Positions 18,892 to 25,230 of a stretch of 25,230 nt of DNA are shown here, piece after piece (positions within the stretch are counted from its first letter, which is position 1; each line of letters begins with the position of its first letter). This DNA comes from a virus. Location of the stretch: positions 1 through 25,230 of IMG/VR virus record IMGVR_UViG_3300034093_001630; one strand, given 5' to 3'. Under the pieces are notes generated by a model, which saw only the letters and a list, made by a program, of their open reading frames with translations, was not told the DNA's origin and made no database searches. The position numbers and the translations under genes are program-made.

Positions 18892-19761
18892 TTAGTTTGA
18901 ACTATATGTTACCGTATTAATTGTAATCTTTGGAAGAGCACTCAAATACTCTTGAAAAGTTTTGAATGTGTTATTTTTTAAGTATTTTGTTGCTGAAGCC
19001 ACACTTGCTCCTGAAGACCCAGCAAGATTAAACTTAGCGTTAAGATTATTTCCCATATGGATTTCTACTGCTCCAAAAGTAGCAATATCAATACCAGGAT
19101 TAGTCTTTGATTGTCCGTTTGTTGATTTTTCAAAACTAGTTCTACTTGGTGTTAGAGCACCAACGCCAATTACTCCACTAACGCATGATGGGAATCCAAC
19201 AACATCTGCTCTTGCGTTATTTCCTGTTGCAGCAAAAACTGGAACATTCTTACTATTTAATAATGCAACTGCATTAACCGTTACATTGTTTCCTGTGCAC
19301 CAAGATGGTAGGTTAGTGTTAGATTGGCTAATTGATAAAGCATCAATGCTATATTTTTCTGCGTTCTTTGATACCCAATCAATTGCATTTACCAAAGACA
19401 AAGCATCATTGCGGTATGTGTTAGAGCCAGTGACCTCAACGTATCGAATAAATACAATCTTAACTGTAGGATCAGCCTTTAGTGCTCCCTTTACCATCCA
19501 GTCGCCATGCCAAGCACCAGATACATTTGGTTTTGGCCATACAGATAAGTTTGCAGCGCCTATACCTTCCATAAACTTACTTCCATTTGGACAAGTTGGT
19601 GTGTGTGTATTAAAGCATACTTCGTGAATAATCTGCGGGAACTGCTTTGAATCAATAGCAGTATCAATAATTGCTAGGACTTTCTGATCTTGTGCCTGTG
19701 ATGGCTGCATTGCTGTAAAAGCAAGTGCAATAGATAGTAGTGCGAGTAGTACTTTTTTCAT
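18892..19761 (-). CDS. Secreted subtilisin-like serine protease (S8)
   Basis: A 289-residue protein from ATG 19761, which has GGAGAAAACA before it; a longer frame upstream runs through the previous gene. Residues 1-23 are a signal peptide (MKKVLLALLSIALAFTAMQP, then SQA). The catalytic residues read D33 (AIIDTAID), H85 (GAWHGDW) and S250 (GSSGASVASA), with oxyanion N181 (AATGNN). Four Cys may form disulfides. It would be exported and could cut host surface proteins or process a phage surface protein. There is no propeptide domain of the usual size. Confidence 0.9.
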   Translation of the reverse strand: MKKVLLALLSIALAFTAMQPSQAQDQKVLAIIDTAIDSKQFPQIIHEVCFNTHTPTCPNGSKFMEGIGAANLSVWPKPNVSGAWHGDWMVKGALKADPTVKIVFIRYVEVTGSNTYRNDALSLVNAIDWVSKNAEKYSIDALSISQSNTNLPSWCTGNNVTVNAVALLNSKNVPVFAATGNNARADVVGFPSCVSGVIGVGALTPSRTSFEKSTNGQSKTNPGIDIATFGAVEIHMGNNLNAKFNLAGSSGASVASATKYLKNNTFKTFQEYLSALPKITINTVTYSSN

Positions 19762-19778
19762 TGTTTTCTCCTTGTTGT

Positions 19779-19997
19779 TTATTGTTTGATTTTTAAAACT
19801 ACTTGGCATGGGTCTCCGCCTTCTTCCCACTCTTGCTGTTCTTCTTCTGTCATGTAGGGATCTCCCTCATGAGTATTGCAGAATGGTTCTGTTATCCATC
19901 CCCGCTGAATTCCATTATCAAGCCAGATTTCAAACTCATCAAAGTCTGACTCTATGTTCTGAATGTCCTTTAGGATCTCTTCAAATTCTTCGTTCAT
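19779..19997 (-). CDS. Conserved acidic phage protein, 72 aa
   Basis: An acidic protein with GWITEPFCNTHEGDPYM and EEEQQEWEEGGDPCQVVLKI. The EPFCNTHxGxPM...EEGGDPC pattern is one I associate with small proteins of actinobacterial and aquatic phages. C and H residues may bind metal. The start is set by a TTGACA-17-TATACT promoter with 6-nt spacing. Function is unknown. Confidence 0.78.
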   Translation of the reverse strand: MNEEFEEILKDIQNIESDFDEFEIWLDNGIQRGWITEPFCNTHEGDPYMTEEEQQEWEEGGDPCQVVLKIKQ

Positions 19998-20003
19998 ATA
20001 TTA

Positions 20004-20032
20004 AGTATACCGAACAATCTATTCTTTGTCAA
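20004..20032 (-). promoter_or_regulatory. TTGACA-17-TATACT promoter, leaderless gene at 19997
   Basis: TTGACA at 20032-20027, 17-bp spacer, TATACT at 20009-20004, 6 nt to the ATG. It overlaps the 3' end of the oxygenase gene. Confidence 0.8.
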
Positions 20033-20600
20033 CTGGTAAAGAAAATATCCAAGCAGGAAGGCAGTATCTTGTCTTATCTCCAGAAACCATCTTTACTTCA
20101 TGCAAGTATTTGCTGCCAGTTTTAAATATCATCAGTGAGCCAGCAGGAGGTTTAGTAACAATATTAAGGTTGATGTATGAAAGTTCTCCACCTTCATAGT
20201 CATCATTTAAATAAATAATAGATGCATAATCTCTATTTAGTTTACTAGCCTCATCATATGTTGCATCTACATGTGGCACCATATTGTCTTTAGGCCTTTG
20301 CCTCAAAATCCTGCCAAACCCATAAACTTCAGACCTAGGAATTTTAGATAGTAGTTTGTCAAGTTTTCCTCTTATCTTATGAGACACTAATTCATCCTTA
20401 TACTCATAAAATTTATCCTCCCAGTCTGGATCTTGAAGGTGATTTAACTTATTCCAATCTTTATCTTCCAGCCCATTTATAATATTTAAAAATATATCAA
20501 CTTCTTCTTTTGATAAAAAATTTGGAATGCAAAATATGTTATCTTCAAGTTGTTTAACATCTGAAAACCCACAGTCATGAAGAAGTTTTATATCTATCAC
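20019..20600 (-). CDS. Second 2OG-Fe(II) oxygenase
   Basis: A 193-residue dioxygenase of the prolyl-4-hydroxylase type. H110 and D112 (VPHVDATYD) and H167 (YLHEV) bind iron; R178 (KTRYCLPAW) would bind 2-oxoglutarate. ASIIYLNDDYEGGELSYINL matches the core of the oxygenase at 2187. It starts at GTG in a TAGTG overlap with the Ntn hydrolase gene, so it is translationally coupled to it. Whether the protease-like neighbour shares its substrate is unknown. Confidence 0.9.
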   Translation of the reverse strand: MIDIKLLHDCGFSDVKQLEDNIFCIPNFLSKEEVDIFLNIINGLEDKDWNKLNHLQDPDWEDKFYEYKDELVSHKIRGKLDKLLSKIPRSEVYGFGRILRQRPKDNMVPHVDATYDEASKLNRDYASIIYLNDDYEGGELSYINLNIVTKPPAGSLMIFKTGSKYLHEVKMVSGDKTRYCLPAWIFSLPVDKE

Positions 20601-21124
20601 TATAGGCTAACCACATCAACTGGGCCCATACAAGATGGGTTAAATTTAATTGCTGCATTTACTGCCTGAACTACTCTATTCCTTGCATTTTTTTGTTTGT
20701 CTGTTGCATACATAACTCCGTAAGCATATTCTGATCCAGAGCCAATAGAAATATATGGAACTGAATACTTAGATAAAGACATATCTCCAGAACTGTGCTC
20801 ATAGATTTCTCCACGAATGCCAATAATCAAACTTAGTTCTCCGTCTTTAGAAGTATCAATCCAGAACTCGTTATAAAACTCACGAAGTTCTTTAATAAAC
20901 CTTGTGTGCATAAACTTATCTGTATCTTTAATGTTAGGTGCTGTTGGTTTAAAATTATGTCTAATTCTATCCCCGTCCATTGAGCCAGCGTATCCAATTA
21001 AATATGGGCCAGTCTTCCAAACCTTTGGTGATTCAAGTGAAAGAATAACTCCATCATCTGATGCTCCACGATCTCCAGCCATATAAACTTTTTCTTCATG
21101 GCGTAAAGCAACAATACAAGTCAT
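20600..21124 (-). CDS. Proteasome-beta/HslV-like Ntn hydrolase
   Basis: A 174-residue protein starting MTCIVALRHEEKVYMAGDRG. If Met is removed, T1, D17 and K33 fall at the exact catalytic positions of the proteasome beta subunit (Thr-Cys start, AGDRG, SPKVW). The later ISIGSGSEYAYG matches the conserved GSGS segment. The propeptide would be one residue. It is expected to form a self-compartmentalised protease; no partner ATPase is seen in the window. Roles could include degradation of host proteins or virion maturation. Expression appears to be controlled by a promoter inside a hairpin (21125-21183). Confidence 0.85.
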   Translation of the reverse strand: MTCIVALRHEEKVYMAGDRGASDDGVILSLESPKVWKTGPYLIGYAGSMDGDRIRHNFKPTAPNIKDTDKFMHTRFIKELREFYNEFWIDTSKDGELSLIIGIRGEIYEHSSGDMSLSKYSVPYISIGSGSEYAYGVMYATDKQKNARNRVVQAVNAAIKFNPSCMGPVDVVSL

Positions 21125-21183
21125 GACAAAGCCCTCTCCAGATAGGTGATACTCAAGTATACCATTACCCAGAGAGGGCTGTC
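21125..21183 (-). promoter_or_regulatory. Hairpin that masks the ribosome-binding site, with promoter inside
   Basis: In a read-through - strand RNA, GACA-GCCCTCTC (21183-21172) can pair with GAGAGGGC-TT-TGTC (21138-21125), a 12-bp stem with a 2-nt bulge, and GGTAAT with ATCACC extends it inside. The 3' arm holds GGAGAGGG, the ribosome-binding site of the gene starting at 21124. TTGACA-18-TATACT (21185-21156) starts a transcript near 21149, inside the loop, that lacks the 5' arm and leaves the site free. Confidence 0.65.
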
Positions 21184-21185
21184 AA
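21156..21185 (-). promoter_or_regulatory. TTGACA-18-TATACT promoter of the Ntn hydrolase gene
   Basis: TTGACA at 21185-21180 and TATACT at 21161-21156. The start near 21149 gives a 25-nt leader with GGAGAGGG. Confidence 0.7.
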
Positions 21186-21201
21186 CTATAACCTACAATG
21201 A

Positions 21202-21486
21202 CTAATTAGCCTTTTTGTCTACAGTCTTAAATGCATCATTTATTTCTGCGATTGTAAGTTTGCCATCGTCCAAAAAAGCCCTTGCCAGTCTTTCAACGAC
21301 TGTTGCTACGCCTAATAGACCTGCAAGCATTACTGCCTGAATTGTGTCAATTCCTACTACTGCTCCAGCACCAAGTACTGATAGGCCAGAAGCAGCAAAT
21401 ACTGCTACGATACGCATCAAGACATTTGGGAGAGCCTTCTGTGGGTGCTCCTTCTTGGGAGCCACTACTACTTTCTTAGTTGCCAT
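21202..21486 (-). CDS. Holin-like membrane protein with basic N-terminus
   Basis: A 94-residue protein. A Lys-rich start (MATKKVVVAPKKEHPQ) is followed by two hydrophobic helices (LMRIVAVFAASGLSVLGAGA and TIQAVMLAGLLGVATVVERL) and a polar tail. The size and plan fit a holin. The order with two more membrane proteins upstream suggests a lysis or envelope module. It starts in a TAATG overlap. Not certain. Confidence 0.68.
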   Translation of the reverse strand: MATKKVVVAPKKEHPQKALPNVLMRIVAVFAASGLSVLGAGAVVGIDTIQAVMLAGLLGVATVVERLARAFLDDGKLTIAEINDAFKTVDKKAN

Positions 21487-21698
21487 TATTTATCTCCTTT
21501 CCCAGCGAAATATCCGCCAATAATTCCAATTAGACCTACTAAGGCATTTTGAACTAAAGCGATAGCATCTTCATTGGTTCCATATTTTTCTCCTGTTGAA
21601 GATTGCTGCATAAGCATTGAGGCATATTCACCAACAACTACTAAGCCAATAAAACCAAGTATTCCAAGGGTAATTACCCACATTAATTTATCTTTCAT
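21486..21698 (-). CDS. Small two-helix membrane protein, 70 aa
   Basis: Helix 1 is at about residues 6-27 (MWVITLGILGFIGLVVVGEY) and helix 2 at about 48-66 (ALVGLIGIIGGYFAGKGDK). An AAAGGAGG site lies inside the last codons of the upstream gene. A holin or antiholin role is possible. Confidence 0.68.
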   Translation of the reverse strand: MKDKLMWVITLGILGFIGLVVVGEYASMLMQQSSTGEKYGTNEDAIALVQNALVGLIGIIGGYFAGKGDK

Positions 21699-21699
21699 T

Positions 21700-21906
21700 T
21701 TAGTCCTCCTTTCTTAGGGGGATTGTTATTAACCAAACCACTGTGACTGCTAATACAGCAATACCAACAATATCTCTGGCTGATCCTGTTAATGTTAACC
21801 AAGCAATAAAGAAGCCAAGGAGGGTAAATGCTTGAGCAATTATTTCCAAACCTGCATCTTTAAGCCATGTGAAGAATCCCTTCACAACCTTTTTTATTAT
21901 TTTCAT
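21700..21906 (-). CDS. Small membrane protein, 68 aa
   Basis: A basic N-terminus (MKIIKKVVKGFFTWLKDAGL) is followed by two hydrophobic segments (AQAFTLLGFFIAWLTLTG and IVGIAVLAVTVVWLITIP). The AGGAGG site is formed by the two final Arg codons of the PA14 gene. Part of the same operon as 21486 and 21202. Confidence 0.66.
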   Translation of the reverse strand: MKIIKKVVKGFFTWLKDAGLEIIAQAFTLLGFFIAWLTLTGSARDIVGIAVLAVTVVWLITIPLRKED

Positions 21907-21908
21907 TC

Positions 21909-24170
21909 TTACCTCCTCATCCCAATCATCATGTTGGCAATCTGTGAAACAATGATTACTGGAATAATGACTTCTTGGGCTTTCTCTCTCTGATCATCTG
22001 TCATATCGCTACCTAATTCAGAGAAATTAGATAGTAATTCTGCTACGTCCACCTCAAGTACTGCTCCAATTGGGTCTGCTAAAAATGCTTCTGTTTGTAC
22101 TTCTGTTACTGCATCTGCTAATGTAAATGGCATTGGTGTATCCCCTGCTGATTCTGCTCTGTCAGTAAACTCAACAAATGCTTCAGCAAGTGCTGGGTTA
22201 GACTTCATCTGCTCAGCAATCTCTGCAACTTCTGACGGCTTAATACCAAGGTCTTCTGCAACTTCTACTTTTGCTTCTTGCGTCAATGCTTTAAGAGTTT
22301 GACTTACTGCTGTGACTTGTTCAGCAGAAAGTGTAACTAATTTGTTGTCCTTGCTTGTAAGGTTAGCAATAACTCCAGATAAATCTTCTGCTGTTCCTGT
22401 ACCCTTTTCAGGAATAAGTTCTGCTAAAACCTCATCTTTAACTTCTACATCTGGCTCAGTCCACGGGTTTTCTTCAGGATCAGGTTCTGGTCCTGGTTCT
22501 GGCGAAGGTTCAGGAGCAGGCTCTTCTGTGGGTTCTTCAGTAGGCTCGGTAGTTGGTTCTGTAGTTGGTTCTGGATCTGGTGTAGGTTCTACTGTAGGTT
22601 CAGAAGTTGGCTCCTCTGTAGGTTCCTCCGTAGGTTCCTCTGTAGGCTTTGGGGATGGCTTTGGCGTAGGAGTAGGCTTTGTTTCCTCTGTAGGCTTTGG
22701 AGTTGGAGTTGGAGTTGGCTCTTCTGTTGGTTCAGGGCTAGGTTCCTCTGTAGGCTCTTCTGTAGGCTCTTCAGTTGGTTCATCTGTAGGCTCTGGTGAA
22801 GGTTCTGGGCTTGGTTCTTCAGTTGGTTCTTCAGTTGGCTCTGAAGAAGGTTCTGGAGTTGGTTCTGGAGTAGGCTGATTGGCTGCAGCGTTGGCTGCTG
22901 CTTGAGCAATGGCAGACTGAATTTCTCTTTGTAGTTGCTCATCATAGTAACGCCATGCATCATCAATAGCATTATTTAAATCAGTTATTGATTGATTATA
23001 TATTTGTATTTTGCTATTCTTTAACTCTAAAGCATCTTCTGTATCTGCAACGGCATCAATATGTTCCTGTGTCTTAGTTTGCAAAACCTGATTCATTGAT
23101 GACAGTGTTGCATTCTCAGAGTTGTATACGCTTAGTTTGTCATTGTATACCGCTAACTTGTTATTATAATTTGTTTGTGCTATATCCTTTGCTGCAAGTG
23201 CTGCGTCATATGCATCTATCTGTTCCTGTGTTGGTCCTGAGCCAGAAGAAAATGTATTAAGATTACAACTAAAGTTTTGTCCCCATACTCGTGGATCTCC
23301 AGCATAGTCGCATCCTGCTCCAGTCCAGCCTCCAGGAATTGCCCATCCAAGATGATAAGATCCTGGGCCTCCTCCGTTATACCACCAAATCTCTACACTC
23401 AATGTTTTGTCTTCGCTAACATCATATACTGGTGAATAATCGCTCCAAGTAGTTCCTTGCTCTATCCATTGATCTATTGCAAGATTTCCGTCTACATACA
23501 TTCTAAATCCATCATCTGTATATCCTGCAAAATATGTTGATGTGAACCAAGACGGTACTGTTATTTGACCAGTGAACTTAACTATAAAGTTTTCGTATCT
23601 GTTACCACAAACTGGTAGTTGCATGTGGCTTGAGTTCCAGGTGCCAGAACAAAGCACAGATCCTGGGGTAGCAACATTACCTTGTCTAACAAGAGTATAA
23701 ACAGTGTATGCCAAACCTGTTCCTCCAGCAGCCTGCATATTAGACTGTGTGGTTTGAAGATTAAGGTTGGCTATATTAAGTGCATCCTGTGCATCATTCT
23801 TGTCTTGAAAGGCATTGTTCCTATTCTCAAGAGCAAGGGCTACTGTTGCTGTCTGTCCATCCACATTTGACTGAGCAAGGTTCTTTGCTTCTAATGCTGT
23901 GGCTTCTGACTCTACTGCATCATCATAGGAATCATTGGCATCGTCTCTAAGTTCCATCGCATTTTTGGCATAGGTAAACTTATTTTCTGCTATGTCTATA
24001 AGATCTATAAGGTCATCTTGGTAGCCAAGGTCATCTACGCTATCGTTAAGTTCCTGTATTTCTTGGGCTGCAACTGTGAGTGGATCATCAGAGTGTGCAC
24101 CTTCTGGGGAGGTAATAAGCCAGCCAAACGCTAAAAGTGTGGCTGATAATATGCGTATTAGTCTTTTAAT
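21909..24170 (-). CDS. Exported PA14-domain protein with coiled coils and Pro-Glu stalk, AUU start
   Basis: A 753-residue protein from ATT 24170. Residues 1-26 look like a signal peptide (KRLIRILSATLLAFGWLI, then SPEGAHS), which lies upstream of the first ATG in frame (23957). Coiled coils follow to about residue 165. A PA14 domain lies at about 190-300 (YFAGYTDDGFRMYVDGNLAI, then WWYNGGGPGSYHLGW), then a second coiled coil. A repeat of PEPTEEPT-like units covers about 433-572, then a helical domain ending in a hydrophobic segment. PA14 domains usually bind sugars. It may be an adhesin or fibre on the virion or on the infected cell. Confidence 0.85.
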   Translation of the reverse strand: MKRLIRILSATLLAFGWLITSPEGAHSDDPLTVAAQEIQELNDSVDDLGYQDDLIDLIDIAENKFTYAKNAMELRDDANDSYDDAVESEATALEAKNLAQSNVDGQTATVALALENRNNAFQDKNDAQDALNIANLNLQTTQSNMQAAGGTGLAYTVYTLVRQGNVATPGSVLCSGTWNSSHMQLPVCGNRYENFIVKFTGQITVPSWFTSTYFAGYTDDGFRMYVDGNLAIDQWIEQGTTWSDYSPVYDVSEDKTLSVEIWWYNGGGPGSYHLGWAIPGGWTGAGCDYAGDPRVWGQNFSCNLNTFSSGSGPTQEQIDAYDAALAAKDIAQTNYNNKLAVYNDKLSVYNSENATLSSMNQVLQTKTQEHIDAVADTEDALELKNSKIQIYNQSITDLNNAIDDAWRYYDEQLQREIQSAIAQAAANAAANQPTPEPTPEPSSEPTEEPTEEPSPEPSPEPTDEPTEEPTEEPTEEPSPEPTEEPTPTPTPKPTEETKPTPTPKPSPKPTEEPTEEPTEEPTSEPTVEPTPDPEPTTEPTTEPTEEPTEEPAPEPSPEPGPEPDPEENPWTEPDVEVKDEVLAELIPEKGTGTAEDLSGVIANLTSKDNKLVTLSAEQVTAVSQTLKALTQEAKVEVAEDLGIKPSEVAEIAEQMKSNPALAEAFVEFTDRAESAGDTPMPFTLADAVTEVQTEAFLADPIGAVLEVDVAELLSNFSELGSDMTDDQREKAQEVIIPVIIVSQIANMMIGMRR
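22455..22870 (-). repeat. Degenerate 6/12-bp repeat encoding Pro-Glu/Thr units
   Basis: Short repeats of the form GAAGAACCTACA or GAACCTACTCCA, read on the - strand, encode EEPT, EPSPEP and PTPTP units. Variation between units indicates age or selection. The antisense frame is long and Gly-Ser-rich but is not a gene. Confidence 0.85.
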
Positions 24171-24209
24171 TTACCTTTCCCCCTTGCAGACGAGATGTCT
24201 GATAGGGTT

Positions 24210-24218
24210 ATTATATCA
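24210..24218 (-). promoter_or_regulatory. Extended -10 promoter (TGA-TATAAT) of the PA14 operon
   Basis: TATAAT at 24215-24210. The start near 24203 gives a 33-nt leader with a CAGAC/GTCTG hairpin and then AGGGGG, 8 nt before the ATT. Confidence 0.65.
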
Positions 24219-24229
24219 TTTTATTGCAC

Positions 24230-24262
24230 AAAAAAGGGGCTACCATTATTGGCAACCCCTTT
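24230..24262 (-). terminator. Rho-independent terminator of the coiled-coil gene
   Basis: On the - strand AAAGGGG pairs with CCCCTTT and is followed by a T run of six. It separates the Ig/coiled-coil gene from the PA14 operon promoter. Confidence 0.88.
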
Positions 24263-24275
24263 AGTGTTGGATTAA

Positions 24276-25230
24276 TTACTTAATCAGAGCGACCTTTGCT
24301 CGTGGATTCTTCTTGTTCCACTGAGTAGCCAACTTGTTAAATGCAGCCTTCATAGACTTAATCGCTGCAGCATTATCTGCAGTCAACTTAGCAATCTGTG
24401 CATCCTTAGCAAGAAGAGCAGCATCTGATGCAGTCTTTGCATCTGCAAGTGCCTTTGCACCCGCCACCTTCTCTGTTGCTACAGCATCTGCAACTGCCTT
24501 ATCTGCAGCAGCCTTTGCATCTGCAATTGCCTTATCTGATGTAGCCTTTAGATCAGCAAGTGCCTTAGCATGTGAAGCCTTTAGTTCTGCAAGTTCTGCA
24601 GTAACTGCTGCAAGTGAAGCATTCGCTGCTTCCAAGTCCAACTTGAACTGTGCAAGAATCTTATCTGCAGCAACGCCTGCTTCTGCAAGTGCCTTTAGAG
24701 CACTTTCTTCTGCCTTCTTTGCATCAGTTGCTTCTGCTGTTGCCTTTACTAGGTCAGCATTAGCCTTTGCTAGGCTTGCTGCTAGTTCAGACTTTGCCTT
24801 AACCTCTGCCTCTAGTTGAGCCTTTGTTGAAGCGTGTGCAGCCTTTTCAGCAGCAAGTGCAGCCTTTTCAGCAGCAAGTGCAGCCTTTTCAGCAGCAAGT
24901 TCTGATACTAGATCACGAACTGAAATCTCTGCGAATGGAGCAAGTGTTGGAGCAGTCAAACCAACTACTGCTGCTGCAACTGCATCTGATGATGTTGTTG
25001 GTGCAAAAGTAATTAGTGAGCGTGTTCCTGTTGTTGGAAGAGTAGCCTTAAAGGTTGCTGTTCCAAAATCTGTTAGTGTAGCACCAGTTGTTACTGTTGC
25101 TGTATCCATAACTGCTGTTGAAGCAAATACAGTTGCTGTAATTGACTTACCAGATACCTTGTTTCCAAATGCATCTGTTGCAGTTACAACGATGTCTTGC
25201 TTTGTACCAGCAGCACCTGTTGTAGGTGCA
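24276..25230 (-). CDS. Ig-like plus Ala-rich coiled-coil protein, 5' end outside window
   Basis: At least 317 residues are visible and the frame runs off the right edge. The first part (QDIVVTATDAFGNKVSGKSI) looks like a bacterial Ig-like domain of the Big_1 type, followed by a Ser/Thr-rich strand region. From about 24920 down to 24350 lies a long Ala-Lys-Glu coiled coil (LAAEKAALAAEKAAH and related), and the end is basic (NKLATQWNKKNPRAK). A strong terminator follows. It could be a fibre or surface protein; any signal peptide would be outside the window. Confidence 0.8.
   Translation of the reverse strand, partial: APTTGAAGTKQDIVVTATDAFGNKVSGKSITATVFASTAVMDTATVTTGATLTDFGTATFKATLPTTGTRSLITFAPTTSSDAVAAAVVGLTAPTLAPFAEISVRDLVSELAAEKAALAAEKAALAAEKAAHASTKAQLEAEVKAKSELAASLAKANADLVKATAEATDAKKAEESALKALAEAGVAADKILAQFKLDLEAANASLAAVTAELAELKASHAKALADLKATSDKAIADAKAAADKAVADAVATEKVAGAKALADAKTASDAALLAKDAQIAKLTADNAAAIKSMKAAFNKLATQWNKKNPRAKVALIK
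24838..24900 (-). repeat. Three perfect 21-bp tandem repeats
   Basis: Units at 24838-24858, 24859-24879 and 24880-24900 are identical and encode a 7-residue heptad (LAAEKAA). Perfect identity points to recent expansion and a possible length-variable site. Confidence 0.9.

Noticed and set aside
18962-19627. A + strand frame of over 200 codons opposite the subtilisin-like gene.
   Set aside because: The - strand frame has a signal peptide and a full catalytic triad; the + frame shows no domain or ribosome-binding site.
22455-22870. Regular short repeats considered as a CRISPR array.
   Set aside because: Units are 6-12 bp, vary continuously and are in frame with a protein; there are no spacers.
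22312-22878. Long + strand open frame encoding Gly-Ser-Val repeats.
   Set aside because: It is the antisense image of the Pro-Glu repeat in the PA14 protein and has no start context.
24334-24819. Long + strand Ala/Ser-rich open frame.
   Set aside because: Antisense of the Ala-Lys coiled coil; low-complexity codons keep the other strand open.

Overview
This AT-rich 25 kb window looks like part of a large double-stranded DNA phage genome, or a very phage-like element, that infects a low-GC Actinomycetota host, plausibly a freshwater planktonic lineage. The phage evidence is a CHAP endolysin, several holin-like membrane proteins, six tRNA or tRNA-like genes, an HNH nuclease and tightly overlapping tiny genes. 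The host evidence is a WhiB protein, a DUF7455-like zinc protein, an Excalibur-domain protein and widespread leaderless transcription. The host assignment is inference.

Layout: positions 22-9687 are read on the + strand and 9688-25230 on the - strand, and the two blocks meet stop to stop with no spacer. The + block opens with small overlapping genes, several with zinc-knuckle cysteines. It continues with a 2OG-Fe(II) oxygenase, two glutathione-peroxidase-like proteins, a HAD phosphatase of the polynucleotide 3'-phosphatase type and tRNAs. It ends with a surface-modification set: GT32-type glycosyltransferase, SGNH hydrolase, NodU/CmcH carbamoyltransferase and a second glycosyltransferase.

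The - block, read from right to left, starts with an Ig-like/coiled-coil protein, a PA14 protein with a long Pro-Glu repeat stalk and three holin-like membrane proteins. Next come a proteasome-beta-like Ntn hydrolase, a second 2OG oxygenase, a secreted subtilisin-like protease, tRNA-Asn and the CHAP endolysin. A run of small proteins follows: DUF2061, FmdB-like, DUF7455, a CysC-like kinase fused to an NMNAT-like domain, nuclease, SLOG-like and WhiB. The block ends with Hsp20, the phosphate-binding protein PstS, an HNH nuclease and a protein carrying a head-associated phage domain.

The most distinctive signal is the transcription and translation layout. Nine genes have a -10 hexamer exactly 6 nt before the start codon, which predicts leaderless mRNAs. 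Promoters fall into two designs: TTGACA/T-17-TATACT and TGn-TATAAT without a -35. Three candidate structured RNAs start from the same geometry. Two genes appear to start at AUU, because an essential motif or signal peptide lies upstream of any ATG, GTG or TTG. The proteasome-like gene has its promoter inside a hairpin that would hide the ribosome-binding site only in read-through transcripts, as in some T4 late genes.
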